Assembly: GCA_003254925.1 (NCBI GenBank)
Contig: QANZ01036882.1
Span: 62,001 to 126,000, forward strand
Origin: Chamaecrista fasciculata
Taxonomy: Eukaryota > Streptophyta > Magnoliopsida > Fabales > Fabaceae
Reading direction: 5' to 3'
Length of the DNA: 64,000 nt
The position numbers and the translations under genes were made by a program. Shown one piece after another: positions 21,659-34,670 of this stretch; the stretch's first letter is position 1, and each line of letters opens with the position of its first letter. The notes under the pieces were generated by a model. That model ran no database searches, was not told the DNA's origin, and worked only from the letters and a program-made list of their open reading frames with translations.

Positions 21659-22424
21659 AATTAGCATAAATGGTAGTAGTGGGACCAAGTCAACCAAACC
21701 ATGGCATGACTTAAGTGGGCGAGCACAGATGTTGCGTCTATTTTACAGTGGGTTAAAGAAAGAGTTGCGTCATTGATGACATCTATAGTTTTTTATCAAG
21801 TAGGCAAGCATGGATGTTGTCTTTTAAATGGGTATACAATGTCTCCCATCAGATAAAAATATGGATATAAAGCGATGCTTTAGTTGTGAGGCTTTTCCAC
21901 CCTGTATTATTGATCTTTAGTTACCAAGACATTATCTTACAGATTCAATTGCAATTGTGCATCATAGGTCGTGCCATTAATATTGCAATGTTTGCCCAAC
22001 GCTAGATAACTAGTGCATCGATGGCCTTCATAATCATAATTATATTTTATATTCTATTTTATTATCTTCTATTGTGTACTGATTCTTGATTTGGATTCCA
22101 CTGCATTCACTCATGGTGAGGATTCTTTTGTTTTAAACTTTTAATTTATGATGCATAATATTGTTGTTGCATAGTGTTTGATTTGTGAGTTTAACAGTCT
22201 AGATATGTTTGTTTTTTATGTTTAATGTATTTTGTATGGATATCATTTACTTTTTTTATGAATGAATTACATGTGTTGACATTTTAAAATTGATTGCATC
22301 TCATTATTCATAATCTAATTTATCTTGTGCCTCTTCTGATTTTAAGTGAATATACATAATGAGTCACATGAGAAAAATATTTATGCTTCACCTTCTTCTT
22401 CAACTTGGTAATGTTTTGTTGCAG

Positions 22425-24342
22425 TTGTTTACATCATGGCAAGAACATTGTATAGTGAACTTGTTTGTAAGAAGAGAAGGATTGAAGGGAAAGGTTCTTT
22501 GTCCAAAGAAGTTTCAACTAGACAAGTTAAACCTCCTCTTAGCTTATTTAACAACAAAGATGTGTTACTTTGGTTGAAAGGCCTTGCATTGGACCCATGC
22601 ACTATGGAGTCATCCCAATATTCAATTCAAAGGTTGCTTCACCAAGAAAAATTGCTCAAATTTCGCAAAATTGTCATGGGTAGTGACAATATTAAATATC
22701 CTAAGGTATGCTCTTATTTTCATCTTTCAAGTCAAACCATAAAAGTTGCTAACTTAAGATCCCTTTAGGAATGTCCTGATTTTTAAAGAATTATAGGTAA
22801 AACTTAAGTAAAGTTTCATATATGTTTGTTATGAGATTCCCCAATCAACATTTGACACGTGACAAAAATTTCATGCATGCTCAATCATGGTAGAGAGAAA
22901 ATATTAAATACAACTTTTTGTTTGATCAATCATTGAAGAGAGAGAATGTAATTAAATCTTTTGATTGGAAGAATTTTATGGATATGATTTTTTTTTTGCA
23001 AGAATTATTTATATGATTAATGTGCTAAAGAATTGGTGTTTAGATCTAATAAAATGGTTAAAATGCATGAGAGTTGTTTGAATTTTTCTTTTTGTGAATT
23101 ATTTTTGAACTTATTATTTTGCATAAATGGTACCCAGATTTATTTTCAGTTAACTTTTGATGGCGAAGTTTCACGTGACCATCACATGCACAGTAAAAAT
23201 ACCCAAATGTCCATTTTCTTCTAATTTTTCACGTTTTAGACGTTAGAACACTCAAAAGCCGTGAAAATACTGAGATTCGAAGTGAGAGAATTTTGGAGTG
23301 TTTACCATTTGAATCGTGAAAATTAAGAGGAAAATGAATATTTGTGTTTATTTTTAGGGAAGATAATCAATATGACCAAAATGTGACTGATACAAATTAA
23401 AAAAAAAATTTGAATATATGTTTTAAAAGAGATAATGTTCTTTATATATTGTTATAAGATCTTTCCAATTATAAGCTGCTTTTTAAAATAGGCTTAGAAT
23501 ATCAAAACATTCTCCAAGGGATCTTAAAGTTACAAGTTTCACTAAGATCAACTTTATTTTGTTCTTTAAATTATAGGGTTAAATTTGTTGGTAATCAAAC
23601 TTTTTTTTTTGTTCTATTTAGGTTTTCAAGTTATTTTTTATTTGTTCTATCATTAGTCCAAAATATGATTATCCACCTTATAATATGAGAACCAAAATGA
23701 AATTTTGACCAGTTCATTGAAGTATAATTAGTATAAGATTATGCTTATATTTTTCAGATGAAGCGGGATCTTAAGCATGTTTTAGAGGATGGAAAATGTA
23801 GTGCTCCTTTTGTACAAAATAGAGAGAAATCTACTAACCAAAATGCCATGAAAAAGAGAAGAGTCCAATCTTCTTCCATTTCATGCTCACCCTATTCCGA
23901 AGTTAAAGGTGTTAGTTCCCGAGGAAAGCAAAGAAATAATGCTTTCTCTATTTCCAATGATAGAGAAAAATGCAATTTTTCTTATCTCTTTGACTCTATT
24001 GAGTCTTCTAAAAAGTCGGACCAAGTGAAAAAGGAACACTTGGTTATCAGTAGTGACGCTACTCAAAGTACTGAGAAATCAGTTCAAGAGAAAACAAATA
24101 TAGGATTCCCACAAGCAGTAGAGTCATTGGTGGTTATGAATGATCAAATGAAGACTTCACATTCATCAAGAGGAAACAAAGAAGACAAGAAGCACAAAAA
24201 AGCACAAAAGTTTTTACTTCTTGATCATACAAATGTAAGACCAGTTATTCCCATTGGACCTAGGTTTCAAGCCAAAGTTCCAAAGTGGGAAGGTCCTACA
24301 AACAAAAGAGATCAAGATATTGATGATTATTGGAGATTTTAG
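22425..24342 (+). CDS. ELM2-motif protein, copy A (284 residues)
   Basis: Coding exons 22436-22705 (acceptor gcag before 22425, donor gtatgc) and 23758-24342 (acceptor tttttcag), phase 0. Exon 2 encodes a basic start (MARTLYSELVCKKRRIEGKG) and a helix-rich segment KDVLLWLKGLALDPC resembling the DVLxWLxxVAxxPC motif found next to ELM2 in plant ARID/ELM2/Myb proteins. Exon 3 is Ser/Lys-rich, low complexity, with a basic cluster MKKRR (possible nuclear signal), and ends with IPIGPRFQAKVPKWEG, the start of an ELM2-type domain (family form VGxxFQAEIPxW), then DDYWRF and stop. No SANT domain follows. A nuclear chromatin-associated role is inferred. Two paralogues lie in tandem. The conserved Glu of QAEVP is Lys here. 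Confidence 0.75.
22706..23757. other. intron of ELM2-like gene A
   Basis: 1052 bp between exons 2 and 3, conserved in B and C. It retains the empty site for the Pack-MULE found in C (about 23414-23427) and part of an older fold-back repeat (about 23107-23350). The short frame at 23033-23224 is not a gene. Confidence 0.75.
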
Positions 24343-25890
24343 ACACTCAAATATAGCCACCAAATTATTGATCTTCTAAGCAAGGTCAAGTCATAGTATA
24401 TTTGACTTAGTTTTGTGGGCTTAACCTTGGTGGATATGTATCATAATTTATCTACATAACCCTTCTCTAATTTTTTTTTAAGTAGCACTACCTATGCAAT
24501 TTACCAATGAGGGATATGGGTAGGTATCTGTCTAGGATACAAACTATGGTTGTTTCAATAAATATTTTATTGAAATCCACCCTCTTAAATTTATATTTCA
24601 TGATTCGGCCTAAAAAAACGTGAAAGCCTTTGCCTTCAATTACATACAAAATCGTGTTTTTTGGAGGCTGAATTATGAGATCTGAGTTTTGAATGATGGA
24701 TTTCGTGTTTTTAACCATGCACATTACTTGCATGTGTTTTTTTTGTCAAGAGGTAACATAGAAAAAGTTTTGGGTATCAAAGTGCTAAAGACAAATAGAA
24801 CAGGATTCCAAAATGTTACTACTGAAAGAACATGATACCAAAGTGAAATCGGTCCACACCTTAAGGTACCAAAGTGTAATTTATCTTTCACTCATGATTA
24901 TTAGATGGTGAAGGAAACTGAATCCTCTAGATTGGGTGGCCATTGCAATTCTTTGTATTTAAAGGATTTATGGTCGTTCGATTTAATCTCTTTCGTTGCT
25001 TTATTGACACGTGATGCTCCATTAAAAAAAGTGTTGCGTTTTATTAAAGTCCAATTGCGACGTTTTCACCAAAAATACCTGGGTTTGTGAGAGGGCAAAG
25101 AACTCTAGAGAACTCTAGAGGGTGGCCAAATCTAGAGAATTCAGTTTCATGGTGAAAACAAAGGTGAAAAATGAAATATCTGAAGTTTAATAAGTGAAAA
25201 GTATTAAATCACTTGACACTATTAGTGATTTTGAAATTTATTTTGCAAGAAACAATACCTTGAAAGATTATGATAATTATTATATGGGTGAACCCAATAA
25301 TTATATATACTTATTTTCTAATTTTAACATATTATATGTGTGAATCCAAATAGTCATTTTGGTTTTCAAACTTTATTGTCAACTTCATTTTGGTCATTTT
25401 TTTTTTCATTTGGGTCCTCGAACTTTCACCTTTATTCCATCCTTAGTTTATAATGTTATATCATCTTATTTCTCTTGTTATTTTGAACTTGGATATCTGA
25501 GATAAATAATTTCTCTCTCATGTGTTTGAGGATTAAAATGGAATCAAAAAAATATTTTTTTTATCAAAATGATTATTTGACCTTTTTCTTAAAGCATATC
25601 TAAATTTAAATGTCAATAAGAAATGTTCACAAGTTATCTGAACTGAACGAGTGCGAAACATAATAATGTCAGATTCAATATTTAAACAAATATAGGTCCA
25701 AATAAGTACAAAATTCATTCATGAGATAACACAAAATATTGAATCCGATAAGAGAAAAAATTTAAATAAAATAGGATCACGAGTTGAACGAAATCCAACA
25801 TTTTAAAATAAAGTACATCATATCTATATCAATGCCCAGTCATATAGCTCAAACAAAACGACATCCTTTAAACAAAACACATAAGGAATA
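24343..25890. other. 3' flank of ELM2-like gene A and unit A/B spacer
   Basis: Contains the 3' UTR region and a decayed MULE arm at about 24735-24890 (GGTACCAAAGTGTAATTTAT); both recur in unit B at 45608-47110. No other gene seen. Confidence 0.55.
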
Positions 25891-25892
25891 CT

Positions 25893-28190
25893 CACATTGA
25901 AATGATGTTCTTCCAGACAATCTTTGAAGGACATGATGAAGTTTTTACCTCAAAGTTAGAGAGTAACAACAAATATTTATTATTAACCCATTTGGAGACA
26001 ACTAGATTAGGATTAGCAACAAACCTCCATAATTGTTTGGTCAGCAGAGCTTTGTTAACAGTCTGAGTGTCTTTGAGGCCCAATCCTCCCAACTACTTGG
26101 GAATAAAGAGATGCTAATGATTTTGTAAATGCATGTGTTCTATCACATTTAAAACCCGAGAAAAAATTTACCATAGCACTGTTAATCGCATTGGTAGTCT
26201 TCACAAGGGCTTGAAACGATGATAACTTATAAATTGGATCCGCTTGCACCCCACATTTGATGAGTGTAAGGAGACTAGCATGAGGGAGAAGATTACATTT
26301 CCACCCAGCAAGACAAGGTTGGATTTTACTAACCAGGTCATCAAAGTTCCTCTTGTAGTCATGACGATCATCCACGAAAACACCCAACTACTTCCCAAGT
26401 TTATTAAAAGTGCTAATCCCAAAGGTTGAGCATTGAATTTCTTGAAAATTCTGGGAGTATTTGGCCTAAGCTAAGAACCAAGTTGCATTTCTAACTGTTG
26501 ATGGAAATGCCAGCCGCATGACAAAACTTACCAAGAATATTCTTCTCATCAACTGCTTGCATGGAGGATTTGAAGAAAATGACAAGGTCATCATTATACA
26601 AATGATGCGAAATGCACGAACCTCGCCTCACAAATTGAATTCCCTGAATCTGCTTGGACTTCTCTACATCAGTGAGCATAAAGAAAGAATATTTATGCAC
26701 ATAATGAAAAGGTACAAGGACAAGGGGTTGCATTGCCTCAACTCCCTAGCAGTTGGAAAGTTGGCAACCACTTGGCCATTCAGAAGAATGGAGTCCTACT
26801 GATGACACACGTCTCATTATAATGTTAACAAAGTGATCTAGAAACTTCATCCGACATAACACTGTATGAAGAAAGTCTCAATTAAGTCAATCATATGCTT
26901 TAGTCATATCCACCTTTAGTGCTCCCCAATGTGTCTTACATTTCTTGGCATTATGAATGAAAGTCATAAGTTTCGAAGTGAAGAAAATATTATCATAAAT
27001 AGGGGTGTGCAGCGGTCGAGTTCGAGCGGGTTCAGGTGAGTGAGCGGGTTGATATAATAAGTAACGAGTTGAGTTTTTATAACCCAAACCCGACCGTTAA
27101 TCCATACAATTTGATGGGGATTATGGTCAAGTTCGGGCGATTAAAATATTTTCTAAAAAAATTAAAGAAAATGAAAATTTTTATTATAAAAAATTAAAAA
27201 AACAATGCAAAAACTTTATTGACTTTGTCCTTCTCTCTCCGTAATGTGTATATAATTTAAATATTTGATTATAAATTATATTTATTATATATAAATAAAT
27301 AAAACCATTTAATCAAAATCAAACAAATGAACCCTCATGTTCTCGCCTCCTCCTATGTCTTCTTCATTTCATTTCAGATCTAGGATTTAACAGTAGTGGC
27401 TGGCATCAAGCTTTGAATCACAGCGGCAGATTGCAACAACCATCGTCTTAGTCGTTGAATCGACGAGTTAAGGCTTCCATGTTGGCGTCGGAGTTAGAGT
27501 CAGCGTCAACCTATTGTGCTACGTCTACTAGACTACAAGGTGTGAGGTGCGAGGTGCGTCGGCGTCGAACTTCAATCTTCAACTCACGAATCGTGCTTGT
27601 GCCTTGTGCGATTTGAGATTGAGGGTGAGAGAGTGAGTCTGTGAGAGTTTGAGACGGTGAGGATTTGATCTTCACTTTAGACTACATTCCAGATCATTGT
27701 TTTTTCTTTTTCCTTTATTCGGGTCGGGTTTAACCGCATCAATCAGAACCTGATTAGACCAACATTTTTTCAAAACTCAAATTCGACTATACCTGAGACT
27801 AAACTTGAATCGAGCGAACCCATTTAACCCATTTTTTAACACCTATAATCATAAATAAGCTGGCCCTTGATGAAAGCATTTTGGTAAGGAGAGATAAGCG
27901 TATCCATGAAAGTCTACAGTCTGTTGACTATGACTTTTGATATGATCTTTTAAACCACCTTACATAAGCCGATAGGATGAAAATCGTTAAAGATATTGGG
28001 GTGATCACACTTTGGAATAAGAATGATAAATGTAGCATTAAAAATAGACAGCTAACCATTATCTCGAAAAACTTCCCGAACAAGATTAAAAATGCTATGC
28101 TCCATGGTAGACCAATACCTGTGAAATATTGCGGCTGGGATCCCGTTACGACCTGAGTATTTAAAAGCTTTCAACTGAAAAATTGCACTT
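25893..28190 (-). pseudogene. LINE B remnant, split by a hAT-like insertion
   Basis: Same LINE as in unit A, minus strand, in two parts (27856-28190 and 25893-26999). Upper part: FQLKAFKYSGRNGIPAAIF…YWSTMEHSIFNLVREVFRD (family form KAPGPDG…). Lower part: ALKVDMTKAYD, catalytic motif mutated to YNDD, and GLGLKDTQTVNKALLTKQLW…SKIVWKNIISM. The V and T in KVDMTKAYD and the N of YNDD are shared with LINE C, not LINE A. A block present in LINE C (about 47142-47505) is deleted here. Confidence 0.87.
27000..27847. mobile_element. hAT-like element inside LINE B
   Basis: Begins TAGGGGTGTGCAGCGG and ends …TTAACACCTATA, with 8-bp TSD ATCATAAA at 26992-26999 and 27848-27855. LINE A (about 12132-12150) shows the uninterrupted target …ttatcataaataagct…. 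No transposase. The orthologous insertion in unit C (48571 on) is truncated. Confidence 0.82.
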
Positions 28191-28377
28191 TTTTTTAATT
28201 CATTACAAAAGTTAAAAGTTCGACAATCACATAGATTGAATACATAACATCTTACTTTCAAACATAACGTAACACCATTAATTTGCACAACACATTAATT
28301 TATATTCAGACATTTTTTTATTTATTATAGTAACACATTATAGCATAATTTTAGTTTTTATTATTATTATTTTTAGA

Positions 28378-29854
28378 CCACAGATGAAGCTCTTGCACAT
28401 TCGAGGTGGAGGAAAGCCATGATTGATTAGATGACTATTTTACATTCTAATGGTACATGGGACTTGGTTCCTCTTCCCCTTGGAAAGTCTTCGATTGATT
28501 GTTGATGGGTCTATGCAGTTAAAATTGGTCCAGATAGAAAGGTTGAGCGACTCAAAGCTCGTTTGGTAGTCAAGGGATATATTCAGATTTTTGGCTTGGA
28601 CTATGGTGATACGTTCTCTCTAATTGTCAAAATTGCTTCGTTTCGTGTCTTATCAATTGCGACTATTTGTCACTGGCCCTTTTATCAACTTGACATTAAG
28701 AATGTTTTCCTTCATCGTGAACTGGAGGAAGAATCTATATGGAGCAACCACTTGGTTTTGTTACAATCTCAAGCAATTACCAAGGGCTTGGTTTGGCCGA
28801 TTTAGTTTTGTAATTCAAAATTTTAGGATGACTTGGAATGAAGCGAATCACTCAGTCTTCTTTTGCCATACTTCAAATGGCAAGTGCATTTAACTAGTCG
28901 TGTATGTAGATGACATTGTTATCACGAGCTATGATGACGTAGACATTTCCCAACTCAAACAACACTTATGTAACCACCTTTGAACTAAATATGTGGGAAA
29001 GCTAAAAAAAATTCTGCGAATTGAGGTTGCCTAATCTAGTACTGGTGTAACCATTTCCCAACGGAAGTATATACATGACTTGTTAGAAGAGGCGGGCATG
29101 ATGAATTGTAAATAAATTGAACTCCAATGCAAGCAAATGTTAAACTCTATCCAGGACAGGGGAGCTGATAAAATATCCTGAACAATATCGAAAACTTGTA
29201 GGAAAATTGAATTACCTCACTATCACTCGTCCAGATATATCATTTGTGGTGAGTGTAGTCATTCAACTTCTACAATCACCATGTGATAGTCATTGGGATG
29301 TAGTTATTCAAATTATTCGCTACATTAAAGGAATGTCGAGACAAGGATTATTATATGAGAACAGAGGGAACTCCCAAGTTTTTTGCTTTAAAAATGTTGA
29401 TTGGGCTGGTTCACCAGATTATATGCAGCCCACATTTGGATATTACTTTTTCATCGGGGGTAACCTAGTCTCTTGGAAAAGTAAGAAACAAAATGTGGTT
29501 GCAAGGTTTAGTGCAAAAGTCGAGTTTCGTGCTATGGCATTAGCAAATTGTGAATTTCTATGGTTGAAACTTCTCCAAGAGATGAAATTTAGAGACATAC
29601 ACAAATTGGAGTTGGTATGTGATAATCAAACAGTTATGCACAATGCCTCAAATCCAGTGTTTCATGAAAGGATCAAACACATTGAAATTGATTATCACTT
29701 CATTAGGGAGAAAATTAATTCTATATGTCTTGCTACTCAATTTGTCAATTCAAATTATCTGCTCGCAGATATCTTTGGTAAATCACTTAAAGGTCCTCGA
29801 ATTAAATATCTACATGACAAGCTTGGTGTCATTGACTTATATGCTACAGCTTGA
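28378..29854 (+). pseudogene. Ty1/copia RT and RNase H fragment, copy B
   Basis: Paralogue of the fragment in unit A with several frameshifts in the RT part ([34 protein letters not shown]), then a long open stretch 29207-29854 covering the RT end and RNase H: LTITRPDISFVVSVVIQLLQ, NVDWAGSPDY, NLVSWKSKKQNVVARFSAKV, LVCDNQTVMHNASNP, HIEIDYHFIREK, ending KLGVIDLYATA and stop. Immediately after is TGAGGGGGAG, a polypurine tract as expected before a 3' LTR, but the LTR itself is reduced to a few bases. Non-functional. Confidence 0.9.
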
Positions 29855-30280
29855 GGGGGAGTTTAATTAGAACATCAATTAGGGAGATTGATTGTATTTG
29901 TGCTTCTGCGATCTCTAAAATCTAGTATGGTAATTTCTTTGCAAATAGATTTAACTTTGAAAAAGCATTTACTTGACAACCTATCTCCTTGCTTTTTCAT
30001 CATCAACTTCTTAACTACGAATGAAGCGTTTTCCGTAGCATGTTGATTATGCGACGTACTCATCAAATAACTTATCCTTAATTAACAATTCTCTCATATA
30101 TAGTATTCTCTTTGTTCATATCACAGAACGAGCAATTCCTTCTATACGCTTTCATAAGCCAATGGCTTGCGTCGATTTATATCGGCAATCTATATCGGTA
30201 GGCTTTTCCATCACACCTTCTAGCTATATAGTTTCTTCAAGTCGATTTATATATATATATATATGGTGATCTCAAGAGAG
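29855..30280. other. non-coding unit spacer with empty sites
   Basis: Counterpart of 15570-17280 in unit A, lacking the three insertions found there. Includes an (AT)n run at about 30249-30264. No gene. Confidence 0.6.
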
Positions 30281-30285
30281 AAGGC

Positions 30286-30908
30286 TGATAATAGGCCCAA
30301 TAATTAGGAGGCCCAATTGGCAGAAGATGCCCTTGGCCCAGCACGCCATAAGCCCACAAGGTAGGACGAGAACGCCCTTAACCCCGCTAGGGCAAGGGCG
30401 CCCATAACCATAGAGGGCATGGGCGCCCACGGAGCATAAGGACGTGAGGAATAAGGAAACATTCCCTGAACCAATCAGGAACCAATCAAGGATCAACCAA
30501 GATCCGCTATCAATCAAGACAGATCCCCCAGAGATCTCTGCCTTGGCGATCAAGGTGCCCTACACAAATAAGGAAATAATGACTCACTTATCCTTAATTA
30601 ACAAAACAATATCTTCCTACATGAAATAGGAAAGATTATGATTCACCTCCCATATCACTGAAGATATCTCTTCCACAATCAAGGAAGTTTCCTTAAACGG
30701 ACTCTCCTCAATAAGCCTATAAATACAAGATGATAACTCTATGAAAGGTACGTAACTCACATTACTCATGCTACTCATGCTAGCTCATACTCTTACTAAC
30801 TTAAGCATCGGAGGTGAATCACAGGGGAGTCCCCCTGTGGTTCATTGTCTTGCAGGAAAATCTTGCAGCGAACTGGGAAACGATCCCCGGCCAAATCCTG
30901 ATTCATCA
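30286..30908 (+). repeat. 5' LTR
   Basis: 623 bp, TG…CA boundaries. TATA-like CTATAAATA at about 30717-30725. Highly similar to the 3' LTR by eye, with small indels such as a loss near 35031 in the 3' copy. Confidence 0.9.
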
Positions 30909-31056
30909 CCGGCGCCGTCTGTGGGGAGAATTCATCTCTCTGCTCTTACTCTACCGCACTCTACCGCTTTATTTATCTAACAATCTGGCTTTATTTATCT
31001 AACAATCTGGGTTTTTTTTTCTTTTCGATAATATGGATTTTTCATGAAAAAATTCA

Positions 31057-31437
31057 TCTCTCTTTTTCATATTTAATCATATAAGCCTCTTCACTAAGGT
31101 ACCCACTGACATTTACCTTTATTACAGAACACGCACACGGCAACAGAACTTCCAGCTTCCCTTCGTTCTCTAAACGGTGTGCCGTATTGATGCCGTTCAC
31201 CGTCGCGATCTGCTTTGCACTCACCGGCACGGATCTTCGGGCCAGTACCTGGAAGCATCTATCGTTTAATCTTCGGATTTCGTCAATGCAGTCACAGGAG
31301 ATTGGGGTCTGGACGGTGGATTGCGGCGGCAAGATTTGATCGGATGGGTTTTGTCGTCCGATCGGGAAGACGACGGAGTTCGGGGCGAGGAGGGCGTCGC
31401 TGTGATCGTAGGCGTTGCTGTGAACAAAGCCGTCGCT
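31057..31437 (-). pseudogene. captured LysM-receptor (LYM1/LYM3-type) gene fragment
   Basis: Minus-strand open frame antisense to the presumed retrotransposon transcript. It reads FVHSNAYDHSDALLAPNSVV, then QILPPQSTVQTPISCDCIDE IRR, then VSAKQIATVNGINTAHRLEN and EGKLEVLLPCACS. This is the layout of plant GPI-anchored LysM proteins: an S/P-rich LysM end with CxC, a middle LysM with QIxxxN, and the PLPCAC motif. A weaker second piece with related coding sequence (GAYAYNNAHTYSDAG) is at about 33225-33300 minus. No signal peptide or GPI signal is present, so it is a fragment. The family assignment is from motif recall. Confidence 0.6.
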
Positions 31438-31499
31438 GTGAGTTTCGCACCGTCATGAGCGCCATTGTGAACATGAGTGCCGCTGCAATCAGGGGCACT

Positions 31500-33700
31500 A
31501 CCTTAACATTCTGTCAAGACAACGCCAACAACATGCTTCTCTCGCCCTTTCCTATTGAGGCGTTGGTAACGATTATCAGATAAGTCATTTCTAAATTCCT
31601 TTAATTCTCTATTTGCATTATGCAACATACTTTTGTGCATCCCTGAATTATCACCTAACGGACACGGATACATATGGCATATTGACCGGTTCAAACCCCT
31701 TTAAGTGCAAAGTGAATTGGCGTTCGTTGTTCATTTCCAATATGAGATCTTAAAAATGCTTGTCATATTGCACATAACATGTTTGATGTAATGCCTACAA
31801 GAAAGTGGAAAACTTATTCAAGCTATGTCTTTACTCTGCCATGATTTTAGCCTTCGACTTGGTGTTAAGGGGTGTAAAGTTGATAATAACACACATGTAT
31901 AGTAGCATTTTAATGCCTAGCCTCCGCATCCCAATCCAACATGATTTATTCCACCAAAATATTTGAATGATATCCAAGCCTTACAGTGGTAGAAGGGCCC
32001 ACCACCACACTCTTTAGTGACTTTCATAAACGTCAATCACTTGGTATTACGACTTGAATCCCCTTTATTTACTTTAATGCTGTATCCAGTGGGTTGGTGA
32101 TGTGGTGCTTGGATGGCCTTCTCTTGAGTTGTGCATATCCACTTTTCGTTGGTCCCAAAATACAATTAACAAATTAATGTTTGAACTGCATCCTTCTTGT
32201 TTTGATTGACATTATTCAATCCTATTTGACTGTGTACGGGAAAGAGTCTGATATTTTGCCACTTGTGATTCTAGCCTCTTAGGCATTTTTGGACATTGGT
32301 GTTTTGATCAATTGTCATTTTACAATTCCCAAATTGCTCCAATTAAATGTATACATGCTTACATGTTTGCCTTGCTTGAAAGTCGGCTTCTAGAAGCTTA
32401 TTGATTTTTTAATCACAGTTACGCATGGCTAGATATCAGTGGCACTTTGGATATGCCCATAATGTGTTAAATAAAGAGGTTGGAAAAAGTTTCAAGGTCA
32501 TGTGCCCTGGTTGACTTGGATGCAAACGGATTATGAATTCTACACAAAAATGTCACTTAAAATGACTTCCCTTGTTTCAAATTCTATATTGTATTCACAC
32601 ATCTGGAATTGTCTAAAAGACGCCACGTCAGCGCATCAAACATTATGCGATTTAAGATGTATAAGTGACATTTACTAAACGCTAATTACTAACTTTGGCA
32701 AATTTTATTGATTTGTATATAAATGCATATTTCATGGATGTACTGGTGCAATGGACATTATAGAGAATGACTAATGCTGGATATATAACCTTGTTATGGT
32801 CATAACCTTTAAACACCCCACAATTTTGAAAGCTAGGGAAGCGAAACGTCTATTGATGGCGCTCATACCTTTATTGTTGCAATTACGTCAATTGAATTTG
32901 GTATGACTAAAAAGTCTCTGAATTATTAAACACAGTTTTTATAGTATTGTCTCTAATGACTCACCTATGTTTCAAGAGCATTTTTGAGGGACATTTTTTA
33001 CAGAACAAGTGTAATCTTGATAAAGGCTACACCAGAGCAAGGATTTTACTCCGAGTTCACCACACTGCAAGTACCACAAGTACCATTTTTCAAAAGGCAA
33101 GGTATAGCTAAACAATATTGTTTTACTCTTTCTCATATATGCTAACAAGCGCTGTCTTAGTATTAATATTATGTGATGACTCATCATTTTAAGAACTCAG
33201 GTACTTCTCAGCACTTGTAAATCCTTACTCCGGCGTCACTGTAAGTGTGGGCGTTGTTGTAGGCGTAAGCGCCGCAGTACGCGAGGCACCGCCATGAGCG
33301 CCACCATAAAAATAACTGAGCAATTAAAAATGACTGATAATTTTTGCGTTTTGAACTTTACAGAAGTTCAATAGGGTGGGGCAAAAAAGCCTCCCAACTT
33401 GGAGCATTTCATGGAAAGGAGAGAGTTGTATACTCTAAATAAACAATGGTGTAAAAATGTCTTGTTATTGATTATTGTTCTCAATTCTTTTGCTGGATTC
33501 ATTTATCATTAAACTAACAGTTTACACTTGAATTATATTAGACAGATGTCTAGCCAAAATCGGCGACAAAGCCTCAGATAAATTATGGACATGGAAAGCT
33601 AATGGACTCGATCCAAACAGCATCCACATTCACATTGAGGAAAATAAAAGTCACGCCTCATCAGGCGCCTGACACACACTGAGCCTAATTAGGCAAAAAT
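31500..33700. other. interior of the LTR retrotransposon, no recognised gene
   Basis: Looks like ordinary genomic or intronic DNA rather than gag/pol. It may be the rest of the captured LysM locus (introns and flanks), because the second LysM-like piece lies at about 33225-33300. Confidence 0.45.
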
Positions 33701-33841
33701 CTACAATTACAAGGCAGAACAAGGCGTTGACGCCATCTCCAGTACAAGGCCGCCAAGCGGCAAGGGCCCTAACGCCCAACCGGTCCATGACCAAACCCCA
33801 ATGAGGCTAAAATCGCTCAAGAGGGACGCCCTTAGCGATTC

Positions 33842-33955
33842 TAGGACGCCCTGACGTCCAGTGAGTATGGCACTCACACCCCAAGCGGATCGACCCTCCC
33901 TTGGTTTTAGGACGCCCTGACGTCCAGTGAGTATGGCACTCACACCCCAAGCGGA
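33842..33955. repeat. 66-bp-period tandem duplication in the retrotransposon 3' region
   Basis: A 48-bp stretch beginning TAGGACGCCCTGACGTCCAG and ending …CCCCAAGCGGA occurs at 33842-33889 and again at 33908-33955. The surrounding GC-rich sequence repeats ACGCCC motifs. Short tandem repeats are common in the region before the 3' LTR of plant gypsy-type elements. Confidence 0.9.
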
Positions 33956-34670
33956 CCCTTGGGAGGCTAGCCACAAAAACATGCGCATGTATCAAACATC
34001 AACTTTGGGTCCCAGCACCCTCGTGGAAGGCATGGCGTCCTTACCCACGACTACGGGCCATCGCCCTCCTAATTAAGTCCCAGCGACTTCATGGAAATTA
34101 TGGCAACCTAACACAAAGACCGCCAAGATCTTCAGGAGAATCGAATGGAAACTAAATCTCAAACCTCCCCAGCGAGCGCACCAAAATCATGGACGCCGTA
34201 AGCCATGAGGCTATGAACATGAAAATCCTCCAAACGGAACGAGGTCGCCAATAGCGCCATCAAGAAATCATAAGCGAACGACAGCGTCGTTAAGCGGGAC
34301 TCCCCTCGTGGGGACACAATCTCACTTCTTTCGAAGGGACTAGTGGTAATAACCCAAATATCTGACTATGTCCAAATGACAAAGTTCATGGCAAATGCAT
34401 AATCGGGCCAGGAAGCCTTTAGGCAGGCAAGAACGCCCAAATGGCACGACGCCGCTAAGGAGATCAAGGCGCGTGAGCGCCCAAGCAACAAAGATACACA
34501 GGCAGTGCAAAGCACATCTTGAATCAATCCAGATCAGGATAAACGCCCAAGCACCAGGAATGGAAGGACAAAGTGCCTCAAAACAAACCAACGAAAAACG
34601 TTGTATCTGTCATCCACTCGTGGGGACACATCTCATGGGGACAGAGCTTCACTTCTTTTGTTGGGACTAG

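Larger units (their letters stand above)
10440..25880 (+). repeat. tandem unit A
   Basis: First of three head-to-tail units. Order: LINE A (minus), copia fragment, spacer, ELM2-like gene A, 3' flank. The same order and sequence recur from about 25881 (unit B) and 47131 (unit C). Blocks that match by eye include the spacer after copia (15570-15680 with 29900-30020), the sequence upstream of the gene (19900-20640 with 35730-36620 and 40440-40930) and everything downstream of the gene. Differences are mostly discrete transposon insertions. Confidence 0.85.

Noticed and set aside
22359..22577. Overlapping frame over exon 2 of gene A (and the same at 43233 and 59667)
   Set aside because: Shadow frame; it runs across the intron acceptor and lacks the exon 3 continuation. 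The ATG at 22436 gives the spliced phase-0 product.
31215..31583. Plus-strand 122-residue Arg-rich open frame
   Set aside because: Antisense shadow of the LysM-like fragment; composition is explained by the GC-rich coding strand opposite.
33842..33955. Direct repeats as a CRISPR array
   Set aside because: Only two copies, within a plant retrotransposon; CRISPR is not expected in plant nuclear DNA.
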